DNA of 64,000 nucleotides from Brachybacterium phenoliresistens (GTDB lineage Bacteria > Actinomycetota > Actinomycetes > Actinomycetales > Dermabacteraceae). Position numbers and translations under genes: made by a program. Below, piece after piece: positions 53,477-61,696 of this stretch. The notes beneath the pieces were generated by a model. It searched no databases. It had not been told where the DNA came from and saw nothing but the letters and a program-made list of their open reading frames with translations. How positions within the stretch are numbered: position 1 is the stretch's first letter; every line of letters begins with the position of its first letter. The stretch is from assembly GCF_000576425.1 (NCBI RefSeq), contig NZ_KK069993.1, positions 97,999-161,998 on the forward strand, written 5' to 3'.

Positions 53477-54091
53477 ATGAGCGCTCCCGATCCGTCCCGA
53501 CCACCCATCGACCAGCTCAGCTATGAAGCACCGCAGGGGTACGGCGCACCCGATCAGGACGCCGTCCGGCCGCAGGAGTACGGACCGCCGCAGCAGGGGT
53601 ACGGACCACCGCCGCAGGCCGGTCCGCCTCCCGCTTCCCCGGACACTCGCGGACCCGTCCGGCCCGAGCACTTCCCCGGCGGCATCTCCCTGGACGGGCG
53701 CCTGCCCTGGATCCTGGGCTTCCTGGCGGTGCTGGGACTGCCGTTCGTGTCTCTGCTCGCGCCCGGCATCGCCATGGTGATCGCGGGGCTGCTGCAGCAG
53801 CGCAAGAACCCTGTCGCCGCGCGGACCGGGCGCCGAGCCGCGACGTTCGGCGCGGTGAACATCCTGGTGGTGGTGCTGTTCCTGGCGGTGCTGTTCATCG
53901 GCTCGTTCTTCGGCGACGGCACCTACACCGCCGAGGAGGATCCGCTGGTCATCTTCGGCTTCGCCCTCCCGTTCGGGATCTACCTGGTGGCCATCGGCCC
54001 GATCCTCAATCTTGTGATGGCGATCGTCGCGCTGGCTCGGCCCGTCTCCCGCGAGAAGGCCCAGCGGATCCTCGAGCCGACGGGGCGCTGA
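53477..54091 (+). CDS. Proline-rich membrane protein, function unknown
   Basis: A 204-residue protein I cannot name. Residues 1-65 are rich in proline, glycine, glutamine and tyrosine, with a repeated unit (PQGYGAP, PQEYGPP, PQQGYGPPPQ), and are probably cytoplasmic. Three or four membrane helices follow (LPWILGFLAVLGLPFVSLLA, AVNILVVVLFLAVLFIGSFF, LVAIGPILNLVMAIVAL), as in DUF4190/DUF4870-like proteins of actinobacteria. The start is supported by a leaderless -10 box. It converges with the DUF817 gene, 21 bases away. Confidence 0.65.
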   Translation: MSAPDPSRPPIDQLSYEAPQGYGAPDQDAVRPQEYGPPQQGYGPPPQAGPPPASPDTRGPVRPEHFPGGISLDGRLPWILGFLAVLGLPFVSLLAPGIAMVIAGLLQQRKNPVAARTGRRAATFGAVNILVVVLFLAVLFIGSFFGDGTYTAEEDPLVIFGFALPFGIYLVAIGPILNLVMAIVALARPVSREKAQRILEPTGR

Positions 54092-54112
54092 CGCCGTCCC
54101 CCAGCCGCATCG

Positions 54113-54991
54113 TCACCGCTCCTCCACCGCCCGCGGCCGGTACACCACCGTCACCAGCACCACCGAGATCATCATGAGCAGCAGCCAGGAGACCATCTTG
54201 CTCAGCGGCACCATCTCCCAGCCCGCCTGCTGGTGGGGGTAGATCCAGGCGCCCGCGCCGGTGCCGACGTTCTCGGCGACCCACAGGAAGAAGGCGACGC
54301 CCACGAAGGCGAGCAGCACGGGCATGCGCCGCCACGGGCCGGTGCGCTGGTTGCGGAAGGACATGACGCATCGGCCGTACAGCAGGGCGACCAGCGCGAG
54401 GAGCACCCAGCGGGCATCGGGCAGGTAGTGGTGGGTGAAGAAGTTGGCGTAGATCGCCGCGGCCAGCAGGCCGGTCGCCCACAGCGGCGGGTACCGGGCG
54501 AAGCGCAGGTCGAACAGACGGAACACGCGCACCATGTACGAGCCGACGGCCGCGTACATGAACCCCGTGTACAGCGGCACTCCCCCGATCCTCAGGAATC
54601 CATCGGTTTCGTAGCTCCAGGAGCCGGCGTAGGTCTTGAAGATCTCCATGACGGTGCCGACCACATGGAACAGCACGATCACCCACATCTCCCGCCCGCT
54701 CTCGAGGCGGAAGGCGACCATCGCCGCCTGCAGCGCGACCGCCGCGATCACCAGGGCGTCGCTGCGCACCAGCAGGGCATCGTCCGGGTAGAGCAGCCGG
54801 GCAGCCACCAGCAGCACGAGCATCGCCGCCCCGAACACGCAGGCCCACGCCTGCTTGAGGGTGAACACGACCAGCTCGATGAGGCCGCGGCGCAGCGGCC
54901 CGGCATCGGCCGCGAGCGCCGCGGAGCGCCGATGCGCCCAATCGTCGATCCGCTCCTCGAGCGGGGTGAAGTCGGTGCGCTGCTGGCTCAT
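54113..54991 (-). CDS. DUF817 family membrane protein
   Basis: A 292-residue protein with seven or eight membrane helices after a charged leader (RIDDWAHRRSAALAADAGPL). The core shows the DUF817 marks FHVVGTVMEIFKTYAGSWSY, then GGVPLYTGFMYAAVGSYM, and WAENVGTGAGAWIYPHQQAG. Function unknown in all members; the glutamate and histidine inside membrane segments hint at metal or proton handling. The start at 54991 follows AGCCTA (TAGGCT on the minus strand) by 7 bases. Confidence 0.88.
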   Translation of the reverse strand: MSQQRTDFTPLEERIDDWAHRRSAALAADAGPLRRGLIELVVFTLKQAWACVFGAAMLVLLVAARLLYPDDALLVRSDALVIAAVALQAAMVAFRLESGREMWVIVLFHVVGTVMEIFKTYAGSWSYETDGFLRIGGVPLYTGFMYAAVGSYMVRVFRLFDLRFARYPPLWATGLLAAAIYANFFTHHYLPDARWVLLALVALLYGRCVMSFRNQRTGPWRRMPVLLAFVGVAFFLWVAENVGTGAGAWIYPHQQAGWEMVPLSKMVSWLLLMMISVVLVTVVYRPRAVEER

Positions 54992-54998
54992 GATCTGG

Positions 54999-55004
54999 AG
55001 CCTA
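54999..55004 (-). promoter_or_regulatory. -10 box (TAGGCT) for leaderless DUF817 gene
   Basis: On the minus strand TAGGCT ends 7 bases before the ATG at 54991, and no ribosome-binding site is present. Confidence 0.5.
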
Positions 55005-55181
55005 TGCAGGTCAGGGAGGAGGTCCTGGGGGTGAGTCGGGGAGGAGATGGGGAGATGCTGGGCGCGAGCGGGGAACCGGGCCGGTGCTCCATCCCATCCG
55101 AAAATCACCGTTCCTGACGATCAGCGGGATGAACCAGGAGGCACGCGTCGTTCGCGGACACGATCCGTCCCCCACCGCCGA

Positions 55182-55187
55182 TAGACC
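55182..55187 (+). promoter_or_regulatory. -10 box (TAGACC) for leaderless IscA-like gene
   Basis: TAGACC ends 6 bases before the ATG at 55194. No Shine-Dalgarno sequence is present. Confidence 0.4.
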
Positions 55188-55193
55188 TGGTCC

Positions 55194-55655
55194 ATGAACG
55201 ATCCCGTGCTCCCGCCGTTCACCGTGACCCGAGCCGCCGTCGCGCAGATCGTGGCGCTCGGCGGCGCGGTGCACATCGGCCTCGGCTCCGGAGGCTGCTG
55301 CGGGACGGTCTACGCCTACGCCGTGCTCGAGAACCCCGCGGAGGCGAGCGGCGCGGCCCTCTTCGGCTGCCCCGGGGCGTGGCTCCTCGTCGCGCCCGAG
55401 GCGCTCGATGTACTTACCGGGTCGACCCTCGACTATTCCGCGCGGATCCGCCCACCGAGGTTCCGGGTGCTGCGCAATCCTCGCACCGAGCACGTCTGTC
55501 CTTGCCGGCGCTCATTCGGCACCGCCTGGCCCGGCGCGGGCAGCGCTTCCTGCCGCTCGTACGAGCCGATGCCGTGGGATGCGGAGTTCGAACCGCCGCA
55601 GCGGTGGGTCAAGCAGACAGGATGGCGTCGTGCTTCAGCAGAGGGCGAGCGCTGA
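55194..55655 (+). CDS. HesB/IscA-like iron-sulfur protein variant
   Basis: A 153-residue protein resembling A-type iron-sulfur carriers: VTRAAVAQIVALGGAVHIGL, GSGGCCGTVYAYAV, LTGSTLDYSARIRPPRF, and a C-terminal CPCRRSFG. The usual IscA cysteine pattern (one near 35, then C-G-C near the end) is altered to CC and CPC. After it come 40 extra residues (PWDAEFEPPQRWVK) absent from ordinary IscA. It may bind a metal or cluster, but its role is open. The gene stands alone and converges with the sugar operon. Confidence 0.65.
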   Translation: MNDPVLPPFTVTRAAVAQIVALGGAVHIGLGSGGCCGTVYAYAVLENPAEASGAALFGCPGAWLLVAPEALDVLTGSTLDYSARIRPPRFRVLRNPRTEHVCPCRRSFGTAWPGAGSASCRSYEPMPWDAEFEPPQRWVKQTGWRRASAEGER

Positions 55656-55724
55656 GCCGCACGACGCGGAGCTGCGGGACCACCAAGACAGCGCGCCTGC
55701 ACTGCACCGGCAGGCCCGCCGAGG

Positions 55725-56543
55725 TCACTTGATCCCGGAGCTGGCGATGCCCTGGATGAAGTGCCGCTGGAAGAACAGGAACACCACGAGGATCGGCAGG
55801 ACGATGAGGGTGGCGCCCGCCAGCAGCAGCCCGTAGTCCGTCTGGTTCTGCCCCGTGGAGATGAGAGCCAGCGCCACCGGGAGCGTGTAGGTCGACTCGT
55901 CGGAGGAGACGACCAGCGGCCACAGGAAGTTGTTCCAGGACCCGAGGAACGTCAGGATCCCGAGGGTCGCGAAGGCGGGCCCTGCCAGCGGCAGGTAGAT
56001 CCGGAAGAAGATCGCGATCTCCCCCACCCCGTCGATGCGGCCGGCCTCGAGCAGCTCCCGCGGCAGGCCCAGGAAGAACTGCCGCATGAGGAACACGCTG
56101 AACGGCTGCACCAGGAACGGCAGGATCAGGGCGGGGATCGTGTTGGCCAGCCCCAGGTTCACCACCAGCACGTACTGCGGGATGAAGGTGACCAGACCAG
56201 GGATCATGAGGCACACCAGCACCAGCACGAACAGGAGCCGCTTCAGCGGGAAGTCCAGGTGCGCGAGCGCGTACCCGAACATCGAGCTGAAGAACAGGTT
56301 CCCGAGGGTCACGGCGAGGGCCACGACCGTCGAGTTGCGGAAGTAGAGGCCGAAGGGGCGCTCGAACAGGCGGCGGAAGTTGTCCCCCGTCGGCTCCTCG
56401 GGAAGCCAGGTGGGCGGGACGCGCAGCAGCTCGCCCTGGGTCTTCAGGCTGCCGAGGATCATCCACACGAACGGAGTGATCACCAGCAGCAGGAAGACGG
56501 TCAGGACGATGTAGGTCAGGACGGGGCGGCGGCGGTCGAGCAT
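55725..56543 (-). CDS. ABC sugar transporter permease, MalG-like (second locus)
   Basis: A 272-residue permease with six membrane helices. It starts MLDRRRPVLTYIVLTVFLLL; the EAA loop is PRELLEAGRIDGVGEIAIFF, then RIYLPLAGPAFATLG, followed by FLGSWNNFLWPLVVSSDE. The ATG overlaps the stop of the partner gene by one base (TGATG). It is the last gene of the minus-strand operon. Confidence 0.93.
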   Translation of the reverse strand: MLDRRRPVLTYIVLTVFLLLVITPFVWMILGSLKTQGELLRVPPTWLPEEPTGDNFRRLFERPFGLYFRNSTVVALAVTLGNLFFSSMFGYALAHLDFPLKRLLFVLVLVCLMIPGLVTFIPQYVLVVNLGLANTIPALILPFLVQPFSVFLMRQFFLGLPRELLEAGRIDGVGEIAIFFRIYLPLAGPAFATLGILTFLGSWNNFLWPLVVSSDESTYTLPVALALISTGQNQTDYGLLLAGATLIVLPILVVFLFFQRHFIQGIASSGIK

Positions 56544-57502
56544 CACTTCTCCCTCATGAGGCGGAACTGCGCGAGGGTGACGATGCCGATGACCACGAAG
56601 GTCAGGTAGGCCATCGCCCCGGCGACGCCGTAGTTGCCGAACCCGAACTGGTTGTAGGTGTACATCGACGCGGAGATGGTCGCGTTCAGCGGCCCTCCGC
56701 TGGTCATGACGAACGGCTCCTCGAAGAACTGCAGGTATCCGATGGACGTGGTGACGAGGACGAACAGCATCGTCGGCCGGATCGAGGGGAGGGTGATGTG
56801 GCGGAACCGCTGCCATGCGCCGGCGCCGTCGAGGGCGGCGGCCTCGTGCAGGCCGCGGTCCACGGCCTGGAGGCCGGCGAGGAAGATGACCATGGAGGTG
56901 CCGAAGTTGCGCCAGACCGCCATCACGATCAGCGAGAGCAGCGCGGTGCGCTCATCGCCCAGCCAGTTGGGCCCGTCGATCCCCACCCAGCCCAGGACGG
57001 TGTTCACCAGCCCGTTCTCGGCCTGCAGCAGGAAGCGCCACACCACGGCGACGGCGACGATGGAGGTGATGACGGGGGTGTAGAAGCCCATGCGGAACAC
57101 GCCGCGCAGGCGTCCGATGCCCCGGTCCAGGGCCACCGCGGCGGCGAGGCCGGCCGCGATCGTCAGCGGCACACCGATCAGCACGAACACGCCGGTGTTC
57201 GCGGCGGCCCGCCGGAAGACGGGATCCCGGAACGCGGTGAGGTAGTTGTCCAGCCCGACGAAGTTCACCGCGAACGGCGAGCGGATGTCGCTGATGCGCA
57301 TGTCGGTGAAGGACATGAACATCGACTGCACGACCGGCCAGGCGATGAAGACGGCGAACAGGAGCACGAACGGGAGCGAGAGCAGGAGCCCGGCCCGGGC
57401 TTCCGCGGCGGAGCGTCGGCCGCGGCGGCGGGCGGGCCCGCCGCGGCCCCGAGGGCCGAGGGGCCGCGGGGCATCGGGCCCCAGCGCGGTGGTCGTCGTC
57501 AT
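56543..57502 (-). CDS. ABC sugar transporter permease, MalF-like (second locus)
   Basis: A 319-residue permease. A basic, low-complexity leader of about 35 residues precedes six membrane helices. The EAA loop is VDRGLHEAAALDGAGAWQRF, then RHITLPSIRPT, and MTSGGPLNATISASMYTYNQ matches sugar permeases. The ATG at 57502 is one base after the stop of the binding-protein gene, so translation is coupled. Confidence 0.93.
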   Translation of the reverse strand: MTTTTALGPDAPRPLGPRGRGGPARRRGRRSAAEARAGLLLSLPFVLLFAVFIAWPVVQSMFMSFTDMRISDIRSPFAVNFVGLDNYLTAFRDPVFRRAAANTGVFVLIGVPLTIAAGLAAAVALDRGIGRLRGVFRMGFYTPVITSIVAVAVVWRFLLQAENGLVNTVLGWVGIDGPNWLGDERTALLSLIVMAVWRNFGTSMVIFLAGLQAVDRGLHEAAALDGAGAWQRFRHITLPSIRPTMLFVLVTTSIGYLQFFEEPFVMTSGGPLNATISASMYTYNQFGFGNYGVAGAMAYLTFVVIGIVTLAQFRLMREK

Positions 57503-57503
57503 C

Positions 57504-58793
57504 TCAGGACCCGGTGCCGATGGTCTGCGCCTCGGACTGCGTGGTGGCGAGGGCCTCCGCCGGGTCCAGGCCCTGCTTGCACACCTGCTCGATCTGGGCG
57601 TCGAAGCGCGCGACGACCTCCTCCCAGGTGGCGATCGTCGGGACCGCGAACGCGGTCTGCAGCTGGGTGTGGAAGGCCTCGAACTTCGCGTTCGATGCCA
57701 CGGTCTCGTCCTCCCACGCACCCTGGTGGCTGGGCAGGGCGGCGACGATCTCGAACCACCGCACCTGCACCTCGGGCCGGGTCAGGTACTCCACGAGCTT
57801 CCAGGCGGAGTCGCGGTTCTCGCTCCCCTGGAAGACGCCCACGTTCGCCCCGCCGAGGTAGCTGGCGCTGATCTCCTTCTGGGGCATCACGAACACGCCG
57901 TACTTCTCGGCGAAGCCCTCCCCGCCGAGCCCTTCGACCGCGGCCATCATCCACGGCCCCGAGATGAACATCGGCACCGCTCCGGAGACGAAGTCCTGCT
58001 CCGTCGTGCCGTCGGCCGGCGTGGGGTTGGCGACGCCGTCGGTGAAGTAGGACTGGTAGTAGGCCAGCGCCTCCTCGTTCTGCGCCGATGCGAAGGTGAA
58101 CTCCGTGCCGTCCTCGGAGACGACCGCGCCGCCGGCGGACCAGACGAACGGCAGGACGCTCTGGTGCGATCCCTGCCCGCCGGGCTGGAGCGCGATGCCC
58201 CAGGTGCCGTCGGGCTGCTCCTGCATGGCGCGGGCCATGGCGAACAGGCCCTCCCAGTCCGTCGGCGGCTCGGTGATGCCGGCGGCCTCGGCGATGTCGG
58301 TCCGGTAGAAGACGAGGCGGGTCTCCACGTACCACGGGATGCCGTAGACGGTGCCGTCGACGGTGACGCTCTCGACGGCGCCCGGGAAGAAGTCCTCGAT
58401 CGGGAAGCTGTCCGGAGTGGGCTCCAGGGCGTTCAGGCTCACGAACTCCGACATCCAGGTCGAGCCGATCTGGGCGACGTCGGGGGCGGTCCCGGCGGCG
58501 ATCGCCGAGGTGAACTTATCGTGGGCGGAGTCCCACGGCACGGGGGTCACATCGACGGTGACCTCGGGGTTCTCCTCGCGGAAGCCGTCCAGGAGCTCGG
58601 GTAGGGCCTCGCCCTCGGCGCCCATCGCCCAGACGGTGAGCTCGCCCGTGGCAGGCCCCTCGGCGATCGGCTGGGCGGGGGCGGCGGGGTCGGATCCCCC
58701 GTCCTCGGGCCGGCCGCAGGCGGCGAGCGCCCCGGCGGCGGTGAGCGCGCCGATTCCGGCCAGGGAGCGTCGGGTGATGCGGGTGCTGGTCAT
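57504..58793 (-). CDS. ABC transporter sugar-binding lipoprotein (second locus)
   Basis: A 429-residue family 1 solute-binding protein. The leader holds twin arginines (RITRRSLAGIGALTAAG) and a lipobox LAAC. The mature part begins with GELTVWAMGAEGEALPELLD and shows DVAQIGSTWMSEF, GIPWYVETRLVFYR, and AVPMFISGPWM, typical of trehalose/maltose or oligosaccharide binders. AAGGAG stands 5 bases before the ATG, which overlaps the stop of the LacI gene (58790-58793). The sugar cannot be named from sequence. Confidence 0.94.
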   Translation of the reverse strand: MTSTRITRRSLAGIGALTAAGALAACGRPEDGGSDPAAPAQPIAEGPATGELTVWAMGAEGEALPELLDGFREENPEVTVDVTPVPWDSAHDKFTSAIAAGTAPDVAQIGSTWMSEFVSLNALEPTPDSFPIEDFFPGAVESVTVDGTVYGIPWYVETRLVFYRTDIAEAAGITEPPTDWEGLFAMARAMQEQPDGTWGIALQPGGQGSHQSVLPFVWSAGGAVVSEDGTEFTFASAQNEEALAYYQSYFTDGVANPTPADGTTEQDFVSGAVPMFISGPWMMAAVEGLGGEGFAEKYGVFVMPQKEISASYLGGANVGVFQGSENRDSAWKLVEYLTRPEVQVRWFEIVAALPSHQGAWEDETVASNAKFEAFHTQLQTAFAVPTIATWEEVVARFDAQIEQVCKQGLDPAEALATTQSEAQTIGTGS

Positions 58794-59839
58794 GATGACT
58801 CCTTCGTCGGTGATGCGGTGGGTGGTGCCGGGTCGGGGCAGCCGCAGGAGCGGCGGCGCACGATGGTGGAGGCGACGGTGACCGGCTCCTGCGCCGGCTC
58901 CCCGTCGATGCGGGCGGCGAGGCGCCGCGCCGCGAGCCCGCCGAGATGCGCGACGTCCTGGCGGACGGTGGTCAGCCCGGGGGTCAGGTAGCGGGCGGTG
59001 ATGGTGTCGTCCCAGCCGGTGACGGCCAGGTCCTCGGGCACGGACATGCCGCCGCGGGTGAGCCGGGCGACGACGGCGAGCGCGATCTCGTCGTTGCCGC
59101 AGACCAGGGCGTCGAGGTCGCCGGGCTCGGCGAGGATCTGCTCGGCGAGGGCGGTGCCCGAGGCCTCGACGGGGGTGATCTCGTGGTGGCGGCCCGGGCG
59201 CAGGCCCGCGGCGGTCATCGCATCGAGGTAGCCCCGGTAGCGGCGGCCGATGTCGGAGCCGGGCTCCGGGGTCCCGGCGAAGCCGATCCGGGTGCGGCCG
59301 TGGTCGATGAGGTGCGCGGTCAGGCGGCGGGCGCTCTCGCGGTTCTCGGCGTAGAACGCATCGGCCCCCTCCACGTGCGCGCGGGCGACGCTGACCGTGG
59401 GCCGCAGCGCGGCGACCTCGCGGACGGTGCCGTCCTCGGCGGCGCTGCGGGCCATGAAGGCGATGCCGTCGACCCGCCCCAGCATGTCGAGCACCGTGCT
59501 GGGGCGCCCGGTGTGCGGGGTGTCCAGGGCGAGCACGACGGAGAACCCCAGCTCGGAGGCGGCGAGCTCGAAGCCGACCAGGAGCTCGGCGAAGTACGGG
59601 CCGTCGATGTGGGGCAGCACCACGCCGAGCGCCCGGCTGCGCCGCACGGCGAGCGCGCGGGCCGCCGCCGCGGGCACGTACCGGAGCTCGCGGGCCGCGG
59701 CATGGACGGCGTCGCGGGTGGCGGGGGCGACCTTCGCCCCGTCGGAGAAGGCGCGGCTGACCGTCGCGATCGAGACGCCGGCGCGCTGCGCGACCTCGTA
59801 GATCGTGACGCCGGAGGACCGCGGTCCGCTGCTCGTCAT
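58790..59839 (-). CDS. LacI-family transcriptional regulator (second locus)
   Basis: A 349-residue repressor. The DNA-binding part is VTIYEVAQRAGVSIATVSRA; the sensor has LGVVLPHIDGPYFAELLVGF, GRTRIGFAGTPEPGSD, LDALVCGNDEIALAVVARL and DLAVTGWDDTITARYLTPGL. An unusual CGCPDPAPP tail ends the protein. The start at 59839 is preferred because AAGGG lies 9 bases upstream. It leads the operon lacI, binding protein, permease, permease. Two operators upstream indicate autoregulation. Confidence 0.94.
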   Translation of the reverse strand: MTSSGPRSSGVTIYEVAQRAGVSIATVSRAFSDGAKVAPATRDAVHAAARELRYVPAAAARALAVRRSRALGVVLPHIDGPYFAELLVGFELAASELGFSVVLALDTPHTGRPSTVLDMLGRVDGIAFMARSAAEDGTVREVAALRPTVSVARAHVEGADAFYAENRESARRLTAHLIDHGRTRIGFAGTPEPGSDIGRRYRGYLDAMTAAGLRPGRHHEITPVEASGTALAEQILAEPGDLDALVCGNDEIALAVVARLTRGGMSVPEDLAVTGWDDTITARYLTPGLTTVRQDVAHLGGLAARRLAARIDGEPAQEPVTVASTIVRRRSCGCPDPAPPTASPTKESS

Positions 59840-59899
59840 CGGCACCACCCTTCTCGTCCTCGAGCGCCGGTCCCCCGGCGGGTGCGGGCGCCCCCGGAG

Positions 59900-59939
59900 T
59901 GGAAGCGCTTACAGCTTCCGTCCAATATAAGCGCTTACA
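59900..59939 (-). promoter_or_regulatory. Promoter and two LacI operators of the second sugar operon
   Basis: TGGAAGCGCTTACA (59900-59913) and TATAAGCGCTTACA (59926-59939) share the core AAGCGCTTACA and match the LacI/cre form with central CG; their centres are 26 bases apart. On the minus strand TATATT (59929-59924) is a good -10 box that overlaps the distal site. The proximal site lies just past the expected transcription start, a classic place for repression. Confidence 0.75.
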
Positions 59940-60004
59940 CCCCGCCGCGCAACGGCCCCCGGGACCCCCGCCGCGCCGAGCACCCCGGCCCCGGCGCGGA
60001 CCGG

Positions 60005-60010
60005 GACAAT
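60005..60010 (+). promoter_or_regulatory. -10 box (GACAAT) for leaderless gene at 60017
   Basis: GACAAT ends 6 bases before the ATG at 60017, with no ribosome-binding site. The match to TATAAT is partial. Confidence 0.4.
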
Positions 60011-60016
60011 GGCCCC

Positions 60017-60541
60017 ATGAGCTACGGCGTCGAGGAGACCGTCACCGAGCATCGCGCGCTGCGCCTGCGCCTGGCCACGACCGCGCACTTCGACTCCCTG
60101 GTCGCGGCGTTCGAGACCACCGTGCCGGCACTGAGCGACGAGGAGGCGCTCACGCAGCTCGCCTCGGACTGGGCGGCGTTCGTGCGCGGCCTGGAATGGG
60201 AGTCGCCCAGCGGCTTCGTGCGGACGGCGACGTGGCGGCCCAGCGACCTGCTGCAGCACGCGGGCAGCCGGTCCCGGAGCGTGGTCTGGACGATCGTGCA
60301 CCACGCGATCGCCGCGCGCCTGCACCGCATCGAACCGGCCACGATCCGCGACACCCACCTGCGGATCCAGGCGCACACCACCGCGCGACCGGGCACCGTC
60401 CTCACCCTCGACGTGCCGAGCGCCCAGCTGCGCTCCTTCGGGACGAACAAGATCACCCAGGGCGGCGCCGAGCTGGACCGCGCACTCGGCGACCTGCTCG
60501 AGGACATCGGGCTGCCCCGGCCGTCGGCGCTGCGGCGCTGA
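60017..60541 (+). CDS. Conserved-looking protein of unknown function
   Basis: A 174-residue soluble protein. It has no signal peptide or membrane segment. The front (VTEHRALRLRLATTAHFDSL) and end (FGTNKITQGGAELDRALGDL) suggest a compact alpha/beta fold, faintly like DUF302 proteins, but I cannot assign a family. Codon use fits the genome. It stands alone between the LacI operon and the toxin-antitoxin pair. Confidence 0.55.
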   Translation: MSYGVEETVTEHRALRLRLATTAHFDSLVAAFETTVPALSDEEALTQLASDWAAFVRGLEWESPSGFVRTATWRPSDLLQHAGSRSRSVVWTIVHHAIAARLHRIEPATIRDTHLRIQAHTTARPGTVLTLDVPSAQLRSFGTNKITQGGAELDRALGDLLEDIGLPRPSALRR

Positions 60542-60652
60542 GCCGCCCGTCGCCCTGCGGCGCCGACCCGCCCGTCGTCGCGCGCCGCGAAGTGCCGCGC
60601 ACGCCGCCGGGCCGGCCCGACTGGATCTCGGTCGATCGCTCGGCGCCCGGTT

Positions 60653-60704
60653 GTTCAAAATCCGCCCGTGTTCCAGTATGTTGAACACATGGCTCGTTTT
60701 GAAC
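60653..60704 (+). promoter_or_regulatory. Promoter and repeated GTTCAA/TTGAAC sites of the AbiE-type pair
   Basis: GTTCAA occurs at about 60653, and its complement TTGAAC occurs at about 60681 and again at about 60698, where it extends to TTGAACAC. A TATGTT -10 box (60677-60682) ends 6 bases before the ATG at 60689. The sites flank the start of transcription, as AbiEi-type antitoxin operators do. Confidence 0.45.
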
Positions 60705-61696
60705 ACCCAGATCCGGCGGAAGCCTTGGTCGACCGCGCCCGGAAGAGCCTTGAGGATCTGGGCGTCACGGCCCGCTGGGAGCGACCGCGCAGGGAAGCAC
60801 AGGATCCTCGCGTCAGCACGGGCACCTTGACCATCGAGACCGGAGACGTCCGACATACCTTTCCCGCGGTGGCCAGCACCGCGGCGAGCATTGCGGACCT
60901 CACCCTGCTGCCCCATGACGAGCAGACGATCCTCATCACCGAGCATGTGCCGCCTGCACGAGCGGAGACGATCGCGGCCCGCGGGTGGGGCGGCTACGTG
61001 GATTCCGCGGGAAACGCGCATGTCCGCGCTCCGGGTCTCCTGCTCCAGGTGAGCGGAAGACGCAGCACACCGAGCCGGACTCCGCCGAGGTCGATGGCCG
61101 CGCTGACCCGAGCCGGACTGCCTGTCACGTTCGCCCTGCTCGTCACCCACGGGGAGACGAAGAGGAATCCCACCCAGCGCGAGCTCATGCACCTGAGCGG
61201 CGCATCGCTGGGCACGGTGAATCGCGTCATCCGCGCCCTGCGCGAGCAGAGGCCTCCGATGATCGAGGTGGACGGGACGCTCCGGCTCCCCGGTGAGCTC
61301 GAGGACGCATGGATCCGTGCGTATGCGTCGACCCGACCCGCCGAGGAGTCGTACACGAGCTCCGTCTGGAATTCTCCGCAGGACCTTCTCGATGCTCCCC
61401 TTCCTCGAGGTGCGGTCCTCGGATCCGAACTCGCTGCGGAGGAGGGCGGCGCACCGATCCGCGCCGGCTCTGCGCTCGTCCACGTGCCCGACGAGGTGCG
61501 CAGCGACGTCATCCGCCTCGGAAGGCTGCGACCGCAGGACGGAGGATGGATCCGGCTGCGCACGGCACCATGGTCCGTGGACCTCCTCGCCGACCGCCGG
61601 ACGGCTCCGCGCCCGCTGCTTCGAGCGGACCTGCTCCTCGAGGACGATCCTCGACTCGCGGAGATCGCCTCCGGCCTTTTCGGGGACTCACGATGA
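60689..61696 (+). CDS. Type IV AbiEi-family antitoxin
   Basis: A 335-residue protein that stands directly before an AbiEii-type nucleotidyltransferase and overlaps it (ATGA at 61693-61696). Near 165-190, RNPTQRELMHLSGASLGTVN, then RVIRALREQ, is a winged helix-turn-helix as in large AbiEi antitoxins that repress their own promoter. The front (EALVDRARKSLEDLGVTARW) and the ITEHVPPARAETIAARGWGG segment fit that family. Start at 60689: leaderless box TATGTT upstream. It should protect the cell by countering the toxin and by repression. Confidence 0.75.
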   Translation: MARFEHPDPAEALVDRARKSLEDLGVTARWERPRREAQDPRVSTGTLTIETGDVRHTFPAVASTAASIADLTLLPHDEQTILITEHVPPARAETIAARGWGGYVDSAGNAHVRAPGLLLQVSGRRSTPSRTPPRSMAALTRAGLPVTFALLVTHGETKRNPTQRELMHLSGASLGTVNRVIRALREQRPPMIEVDGTLRLPGELEDAWIRAYASTRPAEESYTSSVWNSPQDLLDAPLPRGAVLGSELAAEEGGAPIRAGSALVHVPDEVRSDVIRLGRLRPQDGGWIRLRTAPWSVDLLADRRTAPRPLLRADLLLEDDPRLAEIASGLFGDSR

